DNA of 64,000 bases from Bernardetia sp. ABR2-2B (GCF_037126435.1 NZ_CP147020.1:3700001-3764000); one strand, 5' to 3'; counted from the first letter of the stretch, positions 1 to 10,400 are shown. Numbers and translations: made by a program. Notes: generated by a model not told the origin, from the sequence alone.

Positions 1-892
1 TATAAAGAGCTTCTTCATTTCTGTCTAGTTTACTAAGAGTTCTTGCAATGAGAGTTAGCGAAGTTATTTCTTCCTCTTTCCAGTTTCCACCTTGAAAATT
101 ATAGATAGTCAGAAATTGATGAGCTATTTTGAAGTTTTTTAATTCCTCTTCTTTAGTTCTACTATTGTTCATGGCATGGTTGTAATAGGAACGATACAAC
201 CTATCATAGATAAGATTCATTTTTTGGAGGTCGTATTTTTGTAGAAATAATGTATCTACTATTCCATTATCTGAAAGAATTTTGTTACTAGGAATATCAA
301 GCCACAATCTACCATTTTGCTCTGCTTTGGTAGCATAATCTATTGCTTTTTCGTATTCTTCATTTTTTAAAGCAGTTTCTGTTTTTTTGTTATATTCTAC
401 TACTTTCAAGTTGTGTTGTAAATGTTTTCTAGGGGCATTGAGATAATATATAACCGAAGTATATGGAATAAAATCTGTTGGAATATAAAAGAAAAATGCT
501 GTAAAAAGAGTGATGACAAACGAACGAATAAGAATTAGTTTATTTTTATTTACAAATACTTTCTCTTTACGTTTTATAAATAATAAAATAGCGATTAATA
601 AGCAAAATATAATGTTTGGAACAGGAAAATATAAGGTATAGTTATTAGTATCAGGCATTATTTTTTTCCAGAAAAAGAATAAAGCTAATCCAAATACTAC
701 TCCTGCTACTATTGAAACTGTATTATTTTCTTTTTCAGAATCGTTTAAAAGCCAATAACCTCCGATTAGATAAGATAAACTCAATAATAAATTTGAAACT
801 ACAAGAAGAAATGTAGCTCCTGTAAAATCAAAAAGCTGTATAAAGATAAATACAACAAAAAGTCCTAGAATAATTTTTTCGTATAATTTCAT
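1..892 (-). CDS. Multi-pass membrane protein with helical C-terminal part, truncated by window edge
   Basis: The reading frame starts at an ATG at 892 and stays open to base 1, so about 297 residues are visible and the C-terminus lies outside the window. The first 140 residues contain about five hydrophobic segments separated by short charged loops, consistent with an inner-membrane protein. From about residue 160 the sequence becomes hydrophilic and alpha-helical, with alternating aromatic, Ala and Leu positions that resemble TPR-like helical hairpins (for example NEEYEKAIDYATKAEQNG). I do not recognise the family and assign no function. It lies in the same direction as dnaK but is separated from it by a terminator. 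Confidence 0.7.
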   Translation of the reverse strand, partial: MKLYEKIILGLFVVFIFIQLFDFTGATFLLVVSNLLLSLSYLIGGYWLLNDSEKENNTVSIVAGVVFGLALFFFWKKIMPDTNNYTLYFPVPNIIFCLLIAILLFIKRKEKVFVNKNKLILIRSFVITLFTAFFFYIPTDFIPYTSVIYYLNAPRKHLQHNLKVVEYNKKTETALKNEEYEKAIDYATKAEQNGRLWLDIPSNKILSDNGIVDTLFLQKYDLQKMNLIYDRLYRSYYNHAMNNSRTKEEELKNFKIAHQFLTIYNFQGGNWKEEEITSLTLIARTLSKLDRNEEALY

Positions 893-902
893 AAAGTAAA
901 AT

Positions 903-947
903 TACAAAAAAAACTCCTCCAAAATTCAAAAGAACTTTAGAGGAGTT
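903..947 (-). terminator. Rho-independent terminator downstream of dnaK
   Basis: An 8-bp perfect inverted repeat (AACTCCTC at 912-919 and GAGGAGTT at 940-947) is followed, on the minus strand, by a run of T residues at 903-911. It sits about 60 bases past the dnaK stop codon and separates dnaK from the next minus-strand gene. Confidence 0.75.
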
Positions 948-1004
948 AATTTTTATATAAAATTGTTGCTTGTGTCTCCACGAGCGACAATTAATAAGAC
1001 TAAA

Positions 1005-2942
1005 TTACTTCTTTTCAGAATCTACTTCTTCGTAATCTACATCTGTTACATCTTCTGCATTTGCGCTAGATGGCTCTTGAGAAGCATCAGTTTGCTGACC
1101 TGCAGCTCCTGCACCACCCATTGGGTCTTCTGGGTTTCCACCTGCATTCGCATACATTTCTTGCGAAGCTGCACCCCATGCACCTTCAAGAGTTTCTAAA
1201 GCTACTTTGATTTTCTCTACATCTTTCTCTGCGTGAGAAGTACGTAGGTCTTTCAATGCTGCTTCGATAGCTGTTTTGTTTGCTTCAGAAAGTTTATCTC
1301 CGTATTCTTTAAGCTGCTTTTCTGTTTGGAAAACCATTGAGTCTGCTTTATTGATTGTCTCAATATTTTCTTTTGCTGCTTGGTCTTCACTTGCATTTGC
1401 TTCTGCTTCTTGACGCATTTTTTCGATTTCTGCATCTGTAAGTCCAGAAGAAGCTTCAATACGTATTTTTTGCTCTTTTCCAGAAGCCATATCTTTTGCA
1501 GATACATTTAATAAACCATTTGCATCAATATCAAAAGTAACTTCTACTTGTGGAATACCACGAGGTGCTGGTGGAATACCGTCTAAGTGGAAACGACCAA
1601 TCGTTTTGTTATCTTTTGCCATTGCACGTTCTCCTTGTAAAACGTGGATTTCTACTGATGGCTGATTATCTGCTGCCGTAGAGAATACCTGTGATTTACG
1701 AGTAGGAATCGTAGTGTTTGACTCAATAAGTTTTGTCATTACGCCACCCATTGTTTCAATTCCTAAAGAAAGAGGAGTTACATCTAATAATAAAACGTCT
1801 TTTACTTCTCCTGTAAGTACACCACCTTGAATAGCTGCACCTAATGCTACTACTTCGTCAGGATTTACTCCTTTTGATGGTTTTTTACCAAAGAATTTTT
1901 CTACTGCTTCCTGTATCTTAGGAATACGAGTAGAACCACCTACTAAGATTACATCATCTACATCAGAAGCCGAAATACCTGCATCTTTTAATGCTTCTTT
2001 ACAAGGCTCTAATGTTCTTTTTACTAAATCGTCTGTTAATTGCTCAAATTTAGCTCTTGAAAGTGTCGTAACTAAGTGTTTAGGAACGCCATCAATTGGC
2101 ATAATATAAGGCAAGTTGATTTCTGTTTGAGTAGAACTAGAAAGCTCAATTTTTGCTCTTTCTGCTGCTTCTTTCAAACGTTGTAAAGCCATTGGGTCTT
2201 TACGTAAATCTACATTATAATCATCTTGGAATTGGTCTGCTAACCAACCGATAAGAACTTGGTCAAAGTCATCTCCACCCAAGTGCGTATCTCCGTTTGT
2301 TGATTTTACTTCAAAAACACCATCTCCTAATTCTAGGATAGAAATATCAAATGTACCACCACCCAAATCAAATACGGCAACAGTCATGTCTTTGTCTTTT
2401 TTATCAAGACCATACGCTAATGCTGCTGCTGTTGGTTCGTTGATGATACGACGAACTTTCAAACCTGCAATCTCTCCAGCTTCTTTTGTTGCTTGGCGTT
2501 GTGCATCATTGAAGTAAGCAGGAACAGTAATTACTGCTTCTGAAACCGTTGTACCCAAATAATCTTCTGCTGTTGATTTCATCTTTTGAAGAACCATAGC
2601 CGAAATTTCTTGTGGCGTATATTCACGGTCGTCTATCTTTACACGAGGCGTATTATTTGCTCCTTTTACTACTTTGTAAGCAACATATTTCATTTCCTTC
2701 TCTACCTCAGAAAAGCTATCTCCCATAAAACGCTTGATAGAAGCAATCGTTTTTTCTGGGTTTGTAATAGCCTGACGTTTTGCAGAATCTCCTACTTTAC
2801 GTTCGCCATTATCTAAAAATGCTACGATTGAAGGTGTAGTTCGTTTTCCTTCACTATTTGTGATTACTACTGGCTCGTTACCTTCCATTACCGAGACACA
2901 CGAGTTTGTTGTTCCTAAGTCAATACCAATAATTTTTCCCAT
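1005..2942 (-). CDS. dnaK: Molecular chaperone DnaK (Hsp70)
   Basis: This is a full-length 645-residue Hsp70, an ATP-driven cytoplasmic chaperone that works with DnaJ and GrpE. The N-terminal ATPase motif [10 protein letters not shown] is at residues 5-14. The phosphate and adenosine loops ([21 protein letters not shown]) and the interdomain linker [13 protein letters not shown] are all intact. The substrate-binding domain and helical lid follow, and the protein ends in a Gly/Ala-rich low-complexity stretch and an acidic tail with EEVDSEKK, like the EEVD-type ends of Hsp70s. Neither dnaJ nor grpE is adjacent, so it appears monocistronic with its own terminator. Confidence 0.98.
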   Translation of the reverse strand: MGKIIGIDLGTTNSCVSVMEGNEPVVITNSEGKRTTPSIVAFLDNGERKVGDSAKRQAITNPEKTIASIKRFMGDSFSEVEKEMKYVAYKVVKGANNTPRVKIDDREYTPQEISAMVLQKMKSTAEDYLGTTVSEAVITVPAYFNDAQRQATKEAGEIAGLKVRRIINEPTAAALAYGLDKKDKDMTVAVFDLGGGTFDISILELGDGVFEVKSTNGDTHLGGDDFDQVLIGWLADQFQDDYNVDLRKDPMALQRLKEAAERAKIELSSSTQTEINLPYIMPIDGVPKHLVTTLSRAKFEQLTDDLVKRTLEPCKEALKDAGISASDVDDVILVGGSTRIPKIQEAVEKFFGKKPSKGVNPDEVVALGAAIQGGVLTGEVKDVLLLDVTPLSLGIETMGGVMTKLIESNTTIPTRKSQVFSTAADNQPSVEIHVLQGERAMAKDNKTIGRFHLDGIPPAPRGIPQVEVTFDIDANGLLNVSAKDMASGKEQKIRIEASSGLTDAEIEKMRQEAEANASEDQAAKENIETINKADSMVFQTEKQLKEYGDKLSEANKTAIEAALKDLRTSHAEKDVEKIKVALETLEGAWGAASQEMYANAGGNPEDPMGGAGAAGQQTDASQEPSSANAEDVTDVDYEEVDSEKK

Positions 2943-3359
2943 ATCTATTTTAAGTCTTTTTTAAATTAGTGATTTAAGTATATTAAAAAATGGAGTGATT
3001 TCCTTTAAATTATAAAAATGAATTTTGAATTTTTGTTTGATTCAATTCTCTATTTTTATTTGTATGACAAGTATTTTACAATAGATATACCAACCTTAAA
3101 AAAACTAAGAAAATGAGAATTTAGGAAAAAGAATGACAAAAAAAATGACAAATTGACAGATTGTAGAATCAAATTAAAATTATACTTCTTAAAATCAGAC
3201 AGTTAGGCTTTTTGTGATTTTGGAGTTTGACAGGGTTTTGTATAAAAAATACTCATCAATATAATTATGCAATCAAATCCAATTATTCATACCTAAAACA
3301 ATTTAGTTTACTACTCGTATAAATTTAAAATCGTAGCTACAAGTTGTTAGAATTCATAA
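2943..3359. other. Divergent intergenic region between dnaK and a membrane protein
   Basis: This 417-base AT-rich stretch separates the divergently transcribed dnaK and the 3360 gene. It must hold both promoters, but I could not pick out a convincing TAnnTTTG box on either strand. TGACAA-like words recur around 3064, 3133, 3144 and 3153; I cannot say whether they matter. No gene was seen. Confidence 0.4.
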
Positions 3360-3938
3360 ATGAAAAAATCTAAAAGTTTCAAACGAAGGAAACAGAAAAA
3401 ACGAGTTAAAAAATATAGTCCAAACCTAGTAAAATTAGAAACTAAAAAAGAAAAAATGACCTCAAGTAAGGTCTGGAGTATTCTTCTATTAGTTTGTTTA
3501 GTCTTTCTGTTTTTTCTGCCTAGAGAAATAGCTTATCCAGAAAGCAGGAATGATATTGTAATGTCATTTTTTATTGTTGTAGTAATTCCTTTTTTAGTGT
3601 ATAAAATAGTAATTCCTTTTGACGAGGAAGGAATAGTAACTACATTTATTTGTTTGGTTTCAACAATAATATTTGGGTTTGCAATCGCTCAATTCCATGA
3701 CTATCAAAAAGAAAAAGAATTACGAATGCACGGTGTAAAAACTAAGTGTTTTGTTATTGATAGAAAAATGACCTATAAAGGTGGTTCTTACGATATAAAA
3801 TGTAAATATCTTGTAAATGGAAAAGAAATAAAGACATATTTTCACAATGAAGGAAAAAATGAATACAAAGTTGGGAATACGCTAGAACTTGTTTATAATA
3901 AGGAGTTTCCTAAAATGTATAGAATAAATATTGAGTGA
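3360..3938 (+). CDS. Membrane protein with C-terminal DUF3592-like beta domain
   Basis: The 192-residue protein begins with a very basic cytoplasmic stretch (about 12 Lys/Arg in the first 20 residues). Three hydrophobic segments follow at about residues 38-55, 64-85 and 90-110. The soluble C-terminal part (about 118-192) has the pattern of short beta strands seen in DUF3592 proteins: a Gly-Val-x-Thr start, a Tyr-x-Val/Asp-x-Lys-Cys strand, a Val-Gly-x-x-Leu turn, and an ending in which Val-Tyr-Asn precedes a Pro. The DUF3592 resemblance is a motif-level inference. Its function is unknown. Confidence 0.65.
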   Translation: MKKSKSFKRRKQKKRVKKYSPNLVKLETKKEKMTSSKVWSILLLVCLVFLFFLPREIAYPESRNDIVMSFFIVVVIPFLVYKIVIPFDEEGIVTTFICLVSTIIFGFAIAQFHDYQKEKELRMHGVKTKCFVIDRKMTYKGGSYDIKCKYLVNGKEIKTYFHNEGKNEYKVGNTLELVYNKEFPKMYRINIE

Positions 3939-3970
3939 AATTAATCATTTAGCTTCTAAAGCCTTTATAA

Positions 3971-4423
3971 TTAAAATACAATCTTCCTACTAAAAAATCT
4001 ACCTTCATCATCTCTAAAACGAACAAAATAAATCCCTTTTGCTTTATCTGCTCCACTAAAAGGAAAAGAAATAGCTTTTTGAAATTCTGAAATAGAAATA
4101 GTCTTTTGTACTCTTCCTAAAATATCTATTATTTCTATCTGTTGTAATATGATTTTATCATTCCATTCTACCAAAAAAAAATTAGGTTGAGAAGTAATTT
4201 TTATTTGCTCAAAAAAAGCTCTTTCTTGTTCATTTTCTATCGATAAAATAGTCTTTGTTCGGATTTGTGCTTTGTCAGAACCTCCTCCATTTCCTCCTGT
4301 GAATTGAGAGTAAGCTGGGAAAGAAAATAAAAGTAGAAAGAGCAGAGTTGTGTAAGTTGTTGGTGTCGCTACGCTAAAACACCAAAAACGGCTAAGAGAT
4401 AGTAGAATAAATAGTTTTTTCAT
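3971..4423 (-). CDS. Small secreted protein made almost only of a T9SS sorting domain
   Basis: The 150-residue product has an unusually long signal peptide ending near PAYSQ (about residue 39), a short Gly-rich linker, and then a domain of about 90 residues resembling the type A C-terminal sorting domain of the type IX secretion system. Typical features are IIDILGRVQKT in the middle and KGIYFVRFRDD followed by FFSRKIVF at the very end. No cargo domain lies between them, so it may be a remnant or a very small T9SS substrate. The signal-peptide coding region contains a palindromic repeat at 4361-4386 that looks like an in-frame insertion. Confidence 0.7.
   Translation of the reverse strand: MKKLFILLSLSRFWCFSVATPTTYTTLLFLLLFSFPAYSQFTGGNGGGSDKAQIRTKTILSIENEQERAFFEQIKITSQPNFFLVEWNDKIILQQIEIIDILGRVQKTISISEFQKAISFPFSGADKAKGIYFVRFRDDEGRFFSRKIVF
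4361..4386. repeat. Short palindromic repeat inside a signal-peptide coding region
   Basis: TTGGTGT at 4361-4367 and ACACCAA at 4380-4386 form a perfect 7-bp stem around a 12-base loop, followed by AAACGGC. A GC-rich relative ending in CACCGACAACGGC lies at 35246-35268. It encodes the odd Trp/Cys/Thr-rich stretch in the signal peptide of the 3971-4423 gene. Confidence 0.55.
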
Positions 4424-4463
4424 TTTATGTCTTTTACGACAGCTTGGAAGCTATCGGCTACAG

Positions 4464-5936
4464 TTATAATTTAATAATTTCGATTCCTACTTTTCCAGTA
4501 GCTTTTACATAAATGCGAACATGGTCTTTATCAATTTGAATAAAACGAGGCGAAAGCTCAAATTCTTTTAAGTCAAATAAAGCTGTTTTTCCTGTCTTGC
4601 CTTTTGAAAGAGCTGTTTGGATAATATTGGGTAATTTTTTGACATAATCGTCCAAAGGTAAAATCAATAGTTTTTGTATTTCTTCTTTAACAGTTCCTTT
4701 GAGCATCCAATCTGCAGCTGACAGTAAATATTCTTCACTTTGCAAATCGTAATCAAAATTATCAAAATGCAGCGAATTGTTCAATGAATCAAAACGAGGT
4801 ATTCCACTCAAATAAATGTTACTATTTACATCGCCTGTTACGGCAAGTTTCATAAATAATTTTTTACCACTTCCAAAAACTTCGGCATCTATAATTTTGA
4901 TTTTATAATCTGTATTTGGAATAACTAGAACGGTATCTTTTATTTTTTCGTCTAATAAGTCATTGACAGCTTTATAAGGCAATTCTCCTTTTAGGTGTAA
5001 TTTGAAATCATTTTGGGCAGAGTTTAATGAAGTATTTTGTCTCAATAATGGTAAGTCTTTGAAAACTACTTTTGGCTTTTCTCCTTGTTTTTTTGCTACG
5101 ACAGTTCTTAAAAGTGTTTTTAAGCGAGTAGTAATAAGTATTTCTTTGTTTTTACCTTCTATTTTACTGGCTTCTATTTGTATAGGCTCTGCCAAAAGCC
5201 ATGTTCCGTTGGTTACTTTTTTTTCTATTAAGATAGGTTCTTGAATTTTTGTCCAAATTTTACTGACTTCTTTTTCTATTACTTTCAAATTTGAGGTTGC
5301 TCTGTCAATTATTCTTTCCAAATCATCTTTTTTCTGTAATAATTGACTTTCTAAAAGTCCTGCCAAATCAAAATTAACACCAAATACTTTTAATCTGGGT
5401 TTTTTTATCCAATCTATACCTGTATAAGAAGTTTTGGTTTCTAATTTCCAGTTTTTATTAAGATTTATCTCTGAACGAAACCTAAGACGTAGTGAAAAAT
5501 CTATTTCTTTTGTCGTTTCTCTATTCTTTCCAAAAAGTCTTATTTTCATAATTCGTTTTGAAGCCCAAACATGTAATGGCACAGAATAATACATAAAATT
5601 ATCTTTGACAGAGATTTTAATATTCTCTACTTTTTTGATTCTTATCTTGATTCCATCTCCTTTTTTATCCTCAAAACTTTGGTCTGCATAGAGTGTTCCT
5701 TTTATGGCTTCATTTATTTTAGATTCTATTTGTTCCACTCTAAAAGCAATAGGAACTTCTAAAAATGAAATTTGATGTTCGATAGCTTTATCAAAAGGTA
5801 GTATTTCAGGTATAGTATTTCTAGTTTTTTCTTTACAAGAAATAGTAAAGCTTAAAAATAAAGTCAATATAAAAAATAGTCTCAATACAGAATACTGATT
5901 TTTGTTTTTTGATAAAGCATAAAATTTGGCTTTCAT
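4464..5936 (-). CDS. DUF4403 family lipoprotein
   Basis: The 490-residue protein has a hydrophobic signal peptide with a lipobox-like end (SFTISC, Cys near residue 34), so it is probably a lipoprotein. The mature part matches my recollection of DUF4403: an early segment in which ISFLEVPIAF begins a beta-rich domain, repeated strands ending in Asp/Asn-Tyr, and a C-terminal section with VRIYVKATGKVGIE. The family's biochemical role is not established. The gap of 40 bases to the 4423 gene, in the same direction, allows co-transcription. Confidence 0.8.
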   Translation of the reverse strand: MKAKFYALSKNKNQYSVLRLFFILTLFLSFTISCKEKTRNTIPEILPFDKAIEHQISFLEVPIAFRVEQIESKINEAIKGTLYADQSFEDKKGDGIKIRIKKVENIKISVKDNFMYYSVPLHVWASKRIMKIRLFGKNRETTKEIDFSLRLRFRSEINLNKNWKLETKTSYTGIDWIKKPRLKVFGVNFDLAGLLESQLLQKKDDLERIIDRATSNLKVIEKEVSKIWTKIQEPILIEKKVTNGTWLLAEPIQIEASKIEGKNKEILITTRLKTLLRTVVAKKQGEKPKVVFKDLPLLRQNTSLNSAQNDFKLHLKGELPYKAVNDLLDEKIKDTVLVIPNTDYKIKIIDAEVFGSGKKLFMKLAVTGDVNSNIYLSGIPRFDSLNNSLHFDNFDYDLQSEEYLLSAADWMLKGTVKEEIQKLLILPLDDYVKKLPNIIQTALSKGKTGKTALFDLKEFELSPRFIQIDKDHVRIYVKATGKVGIEIIKL

Positions 5937-5959
5937 TACCAGTTGTTAAATTATAAAGC

Positions 5960-6637
5960 TTATTCAAGTGGAAGTAAATAAATAACTTCTCTGACCCAAT
6001 TCAAACTTCTTAGATATTCTAAAGATAGAGGACGAAGCTCTGAATCAATTTCAATGACTAGACAAGCAATCCCACGTTTTCCTTTTCTACTAACATTCAT
6101 TGTAGCAATATTACACTCATCATTGGCAAGAATGTTTGAAATAAATGCAATACTTCCTGTTCTATCTTCTGCAAAAATCAAGAGCGTAAAAAGTCCTGTT
6201 GTAAATCCTGCTTCATAGCCATTTACTTCTTCTATTTCTATTAATCCCCCTCCTCTGCTTATTCCCAAAACCTCTATGCTTCTTTTTCCTTTTTTGAGTT
6301 TCAAACGAATAGAGTTTGGATGAAAAGTAGAAGCACTTCCAATAGAACGAAATGTATATTTTAGTCCTACTGTCTTTGCCTCATCAAAAGACGTTTTGAT
6401 ACGAATATCATCAGTTGCAAAACCTAAAAGACCTGCAATGATGGCTCTATCGCTTCCATGTCCTTCATAGGTACGAGCAAAAGAATTATAAAAAATAATT
6501 TCGGCTTCTTCTGGAATACTCCCCAAAATATCAATAGCTGCAAGTCCAAGACGAACGACACCCGCTGTATGTGAGCTAGAAGGACCAATCATAATAGGAC
6601 CAATCATGTCAAAAATACTACTTTTTTCTGTTGCCAT
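5960..6637 (-). CDS. sdaAB: L-serine ammonia-lyase, iron-sulfur-dependent, beta subunit
   Basis: The 225-residue protein carries the serine dehydratase beta-chain signature MIGPSSSHTAGVVRLG at residues 15-30 and a C-terminal ACT domain (about 150-225, starting near LLIFAEDRTGSIAFIS). With an alpha subunit it deaminates L-serine to pyruvate and ammonia using a 4Fe-4S cluster. The alpha-subunit gene is not in this window. The start ATG at 6637 is only 15 bases from the target duplication of a MITE at 6661-6808, so its leader is now made of that element. Confidence 0.92.
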   Translation of the reverse strand: MATEKSSIFDMIGPIMIGPSSSHTAGVVRLGLAAIDILGSIPEEAEIIFYNSFARTYEGHGSDRAIIAGLLGFATDDIRIKTSFDEAKTVGLKYTFRSIGSASTFHPNSIRLKLKKGKRSIEVLGISRGGGLIEIEEVNGYEAGFTTGLFTLLIFAEDRTGSIAFISNILANDECNIATMNVSRKGKRGIACLVIEIDSELRPLSLEYLRSLNWVREVIYLLPLE

Positions 6638-6660
6638 TGTTTATATTTTATGTGTTTTAT

Positions 6661-6808
6661 CATACTACTAGACAAAAATACTTTACCTCCCTAAACGGCG
6701 AAGCCCTCGCTGAAAGCAATCCCTCCCGAGGAGGGACTTTGAATAGACTTTTCTCCCCTCCTTGGGAGGGGCTGAGGGAGGTCAAAGGGTAAAATGTCTA
6801 GTAGTATG
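6661..6808. mobile_element. 148-bp MITE with 14-bp terminal inverted repeats and 9-bp target duplication
   Basis: The ends are perfect 14-bp inverted repeats: CATACTACTAGACA at 6661-6674 and its complement at 6795-6808. The direct repeat GTGTTTTAT flanks the element at 6652-6660 and 6809-6817, which is a target-site duplication. The interior holds further GC-rich hairpins built from CCTCCC/GGAGGG words and encodes no protein. It lies directly upstream of sdaAB. A non-autonomous element mobilised by a transposase elsewhere is the simplest explanation. Confidence 0.85.
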
Positions 6809-6854
6809 GTGTTTTATGTGTTTCTTTTCTAAAATTACAAAATTACTTACATAA

Positions 6855-6887
6855 AAAAAGCCTATTCCTTTTTAGAATAGACTTTTT
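6855..6887 (-). terminator. Terminator downstream of the 6916-7335 gene
   Basis: AAAAAGCCTATTC and GAATAGACTTTTT form a strong stem with one mismatch around a short loop; on the minus strand it ends in a T run. It lies 29 bases beyond the stop codon of the lipoprotein gene at 6916. Confidence 0.7.
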
Positions 6888-6915
6888 ATAAAAAATACTA
6901 ACTAGTAGCTTACGA

Positions 6916-7335
6916 TTAAATTCTTGTGAAGGTATAGATATAAGTAGTCGTTGCTTTACCTGGTATAGATACTTCCCATTCCCAAGTCATTGAGTTTCCA
7001 CTAGTGTTTACTAAACGTACAGAAGTTGAACCATCAAAAATCAATGAACCTCCACTAGCTTCATATGTACCAACTGGTTTTGAAGGAACAGGAAAAGAAG
7101 TAGGATTGGTAATGACATAGGTATTACTAGAGTTTAAAGCAACAACAAATCCTGCAAAAGATTCTGGTTTTGCAGTCTCAGAGCCAAATTTAGCTTCAGT
7201 AAGTTTCCAACTGCCAACAAAAGCTCCGTTAGTAGCTTCATCTGTATCTTGTGAAAGTGAAGAACAAGATGTAAATGCTCCCACACCTATCAATAAGATG
7301 AAAAAGGCGAATATACGCACATGATTAAATTTCAT
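6916..7335 (-). CDS. Small lipocalin-like lipoprotein
   Basis: The 139-residue protein has a signal peptide with the lipobox GAFTSC (Cys near residue 24), followed by a Ser-rich tether. The mature part begins GAFVGSWKLTEAKFG and contains a pattern of alternating strands ending ATTTYIYTFTRI, typical of the lipocalin-like domains common in Bacteroidetes lipoproteins. The family call is by pattern only and the ligand is unknown. It is probably exported to the outer membrane. It is monocistronic, with a terminator after it. Confidence 0.65.
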   Translation of the reverse strand: MKFNHVRIFAFFILLIGVGAFTSCSSLSQDTDEATNGAFVGSWKLTEAKFGSETAKPESFAGFVVALNSSNTYVITNPTSFPVPSKPVGTYEASGGSLIFDGSTSVRLVNTSGNSMTWEWEVSIPGKATTTYIYTFTRI

Positions 7336-7413
7336 ATAAATTTCGTTTTAAAAGATGATTTTGATAAATGATATAATCAATTTTTGATAAAAAATTGAAT
7401 GAATATTTTAGAA

Positions 7414-7449
7414 TAGAATTGCCTATACTTTTAAGTACAAGCAATTCTA
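7414..7449 (-). terminator. Possible terminator or stem-loop after the large T9SS gene
   Basis: TAGAATTGC at 7414-7422 and GCAATTCTA at 7441-7449 form a perfect 9-bp stem 15 bases after the stop of the 7464-11135 gene. The T run following it on the minus strand is poor, so termination activity is uncertain. Confidence 0.45.
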
Positions 7450-7463
7450 TTTTAATTCAATTA

Positions 7464-10400
7464 TTAACGTACAATACTTATTTTTTGTTGATAAGTACCT
7501 TGAGCAGTTTCTACAAGAATAATATACATACCAGAAGCTACATTGCCTAAGTTAATAGAGCTTTGAGAAGCATTCAAAGTAGTAGTATAAACTCTTTGTC
7601 CAGAAATACTTGTTACACTAATAGCAGCAGAAGCAGAACCATCTTGTAATTTGATATTGAACTCTCCACTATTTGGATTAGGGAAGAATGCAAATCCTGC
7701 TTTGTTTTTATCATCTTCTCCTAAGATAACAGAAGGTCTTACTGTTACAACATTAGAGTAAGCACCATATTGTCCATCAGTATAAACAGGGCGAACTTTA
7801 AAATCAACATCTTGACCATTCAGAAGACCAATAGCTTCATAAGAAGTAGTTGAACTATACCCAAATAACAAATAACTACCAAGTTGTGCTATATCTCCAT
7901 AAACTTCATATTGAAGAACAGGACGACTTCCTGTAGTTACCCAATTTAGATTAGCTGTGTTATATCCAGCAGATGCTGTCAAGTTAATAACTACGTCATC
8001 AGAGCAGAAAACAGATACATCAACAGGATTACTTTCACAACCTGTTGTACTAGTAGCTACTACAGAGAATTCTTTTGCTCCGTGTTGTGGCAAAGCTAAA
8101 GGATCAACTTCGTAAGAAAGTCCAGTTGCTACTTGATTATTATCTTTATCAAACCAAGCAAAAGTAAGGTCATTTAGTAAGAAATTACTTGACTCTACAT
8201 TTAAGGTTACTGGCTCACAAGCAGAAATAGATGTTCCTTCTGTAATAGATATACTAGGAATAGTTTTCACTACATCTACTCTAGCTATTGACTGACATCC
8301 AGTAGGACTAGTAGCTCTCAATCTATATGTTTGAGATTCTAGAGAAGGCAAATTATATGTTTGACCAGTTCCGACAACAGCATTGTTAGAGTTGAGCCAT
8401 TCAAAAGTAAGGTCGTTCAATGGGAAGTTGCTAGAAGCAGCACTCAAAGTAGTTGTCTCACAAGAATTAACTCTAGTTCCTTCTGCAACAGAAATAACTG
8501 GAAGATTTTCAACAACATTTACAGTAGTCGTGTTCTCACAACCTGTAACAGTTGTAGCTGTAAGTGTATAAGTCTGAGTTGCTGTTGAAGTCAATGTAAA
8601 ACTAGCTGCTGTAGAAACAACAGTATTATTACCATTACGCCATTCAAAAGTAAGGTCGTTTAATGAATAATTACTAGAAGCTGCACTCAATGTATTTACA
8701 CTACAAGAATAAACTGTACTTCCTTCTGCAACAGAAATAATTGGAAGAGTCTTAACAACATTTATAGTAGGTTGATTTGACTCACAACCAGTAGGTGATT
8801 CTGCTTTTACAGAATACGTATCTGCTTCAAGGTCAGGTAATGTAAGTGTTGAACCAGTACCAACCACAGTATTGTTTGAATCATACCAAGTAAAAGTGAG
8901 GTCAGTCAAGGCAAAGTTTGTTGAGCTCACACTCAATGTATTTATATCACAAGAAGAAATTGAGTTTCCTTCTACAATAGAGATAACAGGCGTATTTTTG
9001 ATAACATCTACAGTAGGTTCATTTGACACACAACCTGTAGCTGTTACTTTCGCTTTAGCAGTATAAGTTTCTGTATCTAAAGAAGTAAGAGTGAATGTAT
9101 CTCCTGTAAATACAAGGTTGTTATTTGAATCATACCATTCAACAGTAAGGTCTCCTAATGCAACATTACTAGAAACACTTAATGTGTTTACATCACAAGA
9201 AAAAATAGAAGCTCCTTGTACAATTGATAGTGTTGGAATAACTTTTTTATCTGTATAAACAAATAATTCATCACTCTTATTACCAACAAATGCTTCAAAA
9301 CGTCCATCTTGGTCTATATCAACAACAGAAACGTCATAATCACTATCTGAAGTGTCATCAATTCCAAAACTATTTCCACCATCTACAAAGCTAGGTACTG
9401 TTGAAGTACCTACATTAATAAAGAATGATACTGCTCCATCATCACCATAAGCAAGGTCTAAATCTCCATCTCCATCTAAATCTACTTCATCAAAACTTGC
9501 ACCAGCAGCAGCAGCACCTAATCCAAATGGATTGCTGATACTAGCTGCATAAGCAGGAGCAGATGCTGTACCTGTATTTTCATAGTAGAAAGTACCAGCT
9601 ACGTTACGACCAACTAAAATATCTTGATCACCATCACCATCCATATCTATAAATTCAGGAGTACGCTGACCACTACCTCCAGCTAGACCAAACGGATTTA
9701 CTTGTGCTGCTCCAAAATTGAAGTTTGTAGCAGTACCTGTATTTTCGAAGTAGTGAAGGTTATTTCCACCTCCATATGTACCTACTAATATATCTATATC
9801 ACCGTCATTATCAAGATCAGCTAAAGTAGGGTGATTCTCAAAACCACCAGCACTTACAAGTGCAACAGGAGCCGCAAAACTAGCACCTGTAGTAGAGTTA
9901 GCTGTATTTTCCAAGAAAAACACGCTACCACCACCATTATCATTTCCTACCACTAAATCTATATCTCCATCTCCGTCCATGTCTGCATAAGCTGTAGCAT
10001 TATAACCAGCAGGAAGTGGATTTGCTATGTCAAATGGGGCATCAAAGAATTTTGGTTGAGTAGGTGTACCATAATTTTGGAAGTACACATAATTACCTGG
10101 ATTGTCAGTTCCTGATATTAAATCAAAATCTCCATCACCATCTACATCAGCAAAAGAAGTAGTTGTTCTATAATCTCCAGTGCCTTGTATAAGGAATGGA
10201 TTTTGTTGTGGGGTTCCAAAAGCAGGAGTAGTAGTGCTACCTGTGTTTTCAAAATAAGTGAAATTACCATAATAGCCACCTATCATAGCATCTGAATCTC
10301 CGTCATTATCTAAATCTGCAAAAGCTAGTTTAGGTAAATACTCAGTTTGAAAAGTGTTATCAAGACCAAATTGGTTAGTAGTACTAGCTGCAAAAGCAGG

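Noticed and set aside
1253-1507. Minus-strand Lys/Gln-rich frame inside dnaK
   Set aside because: It is an out-of-frame shadow of the dnaK lid region; the dnaK frame itself is unmistakable.
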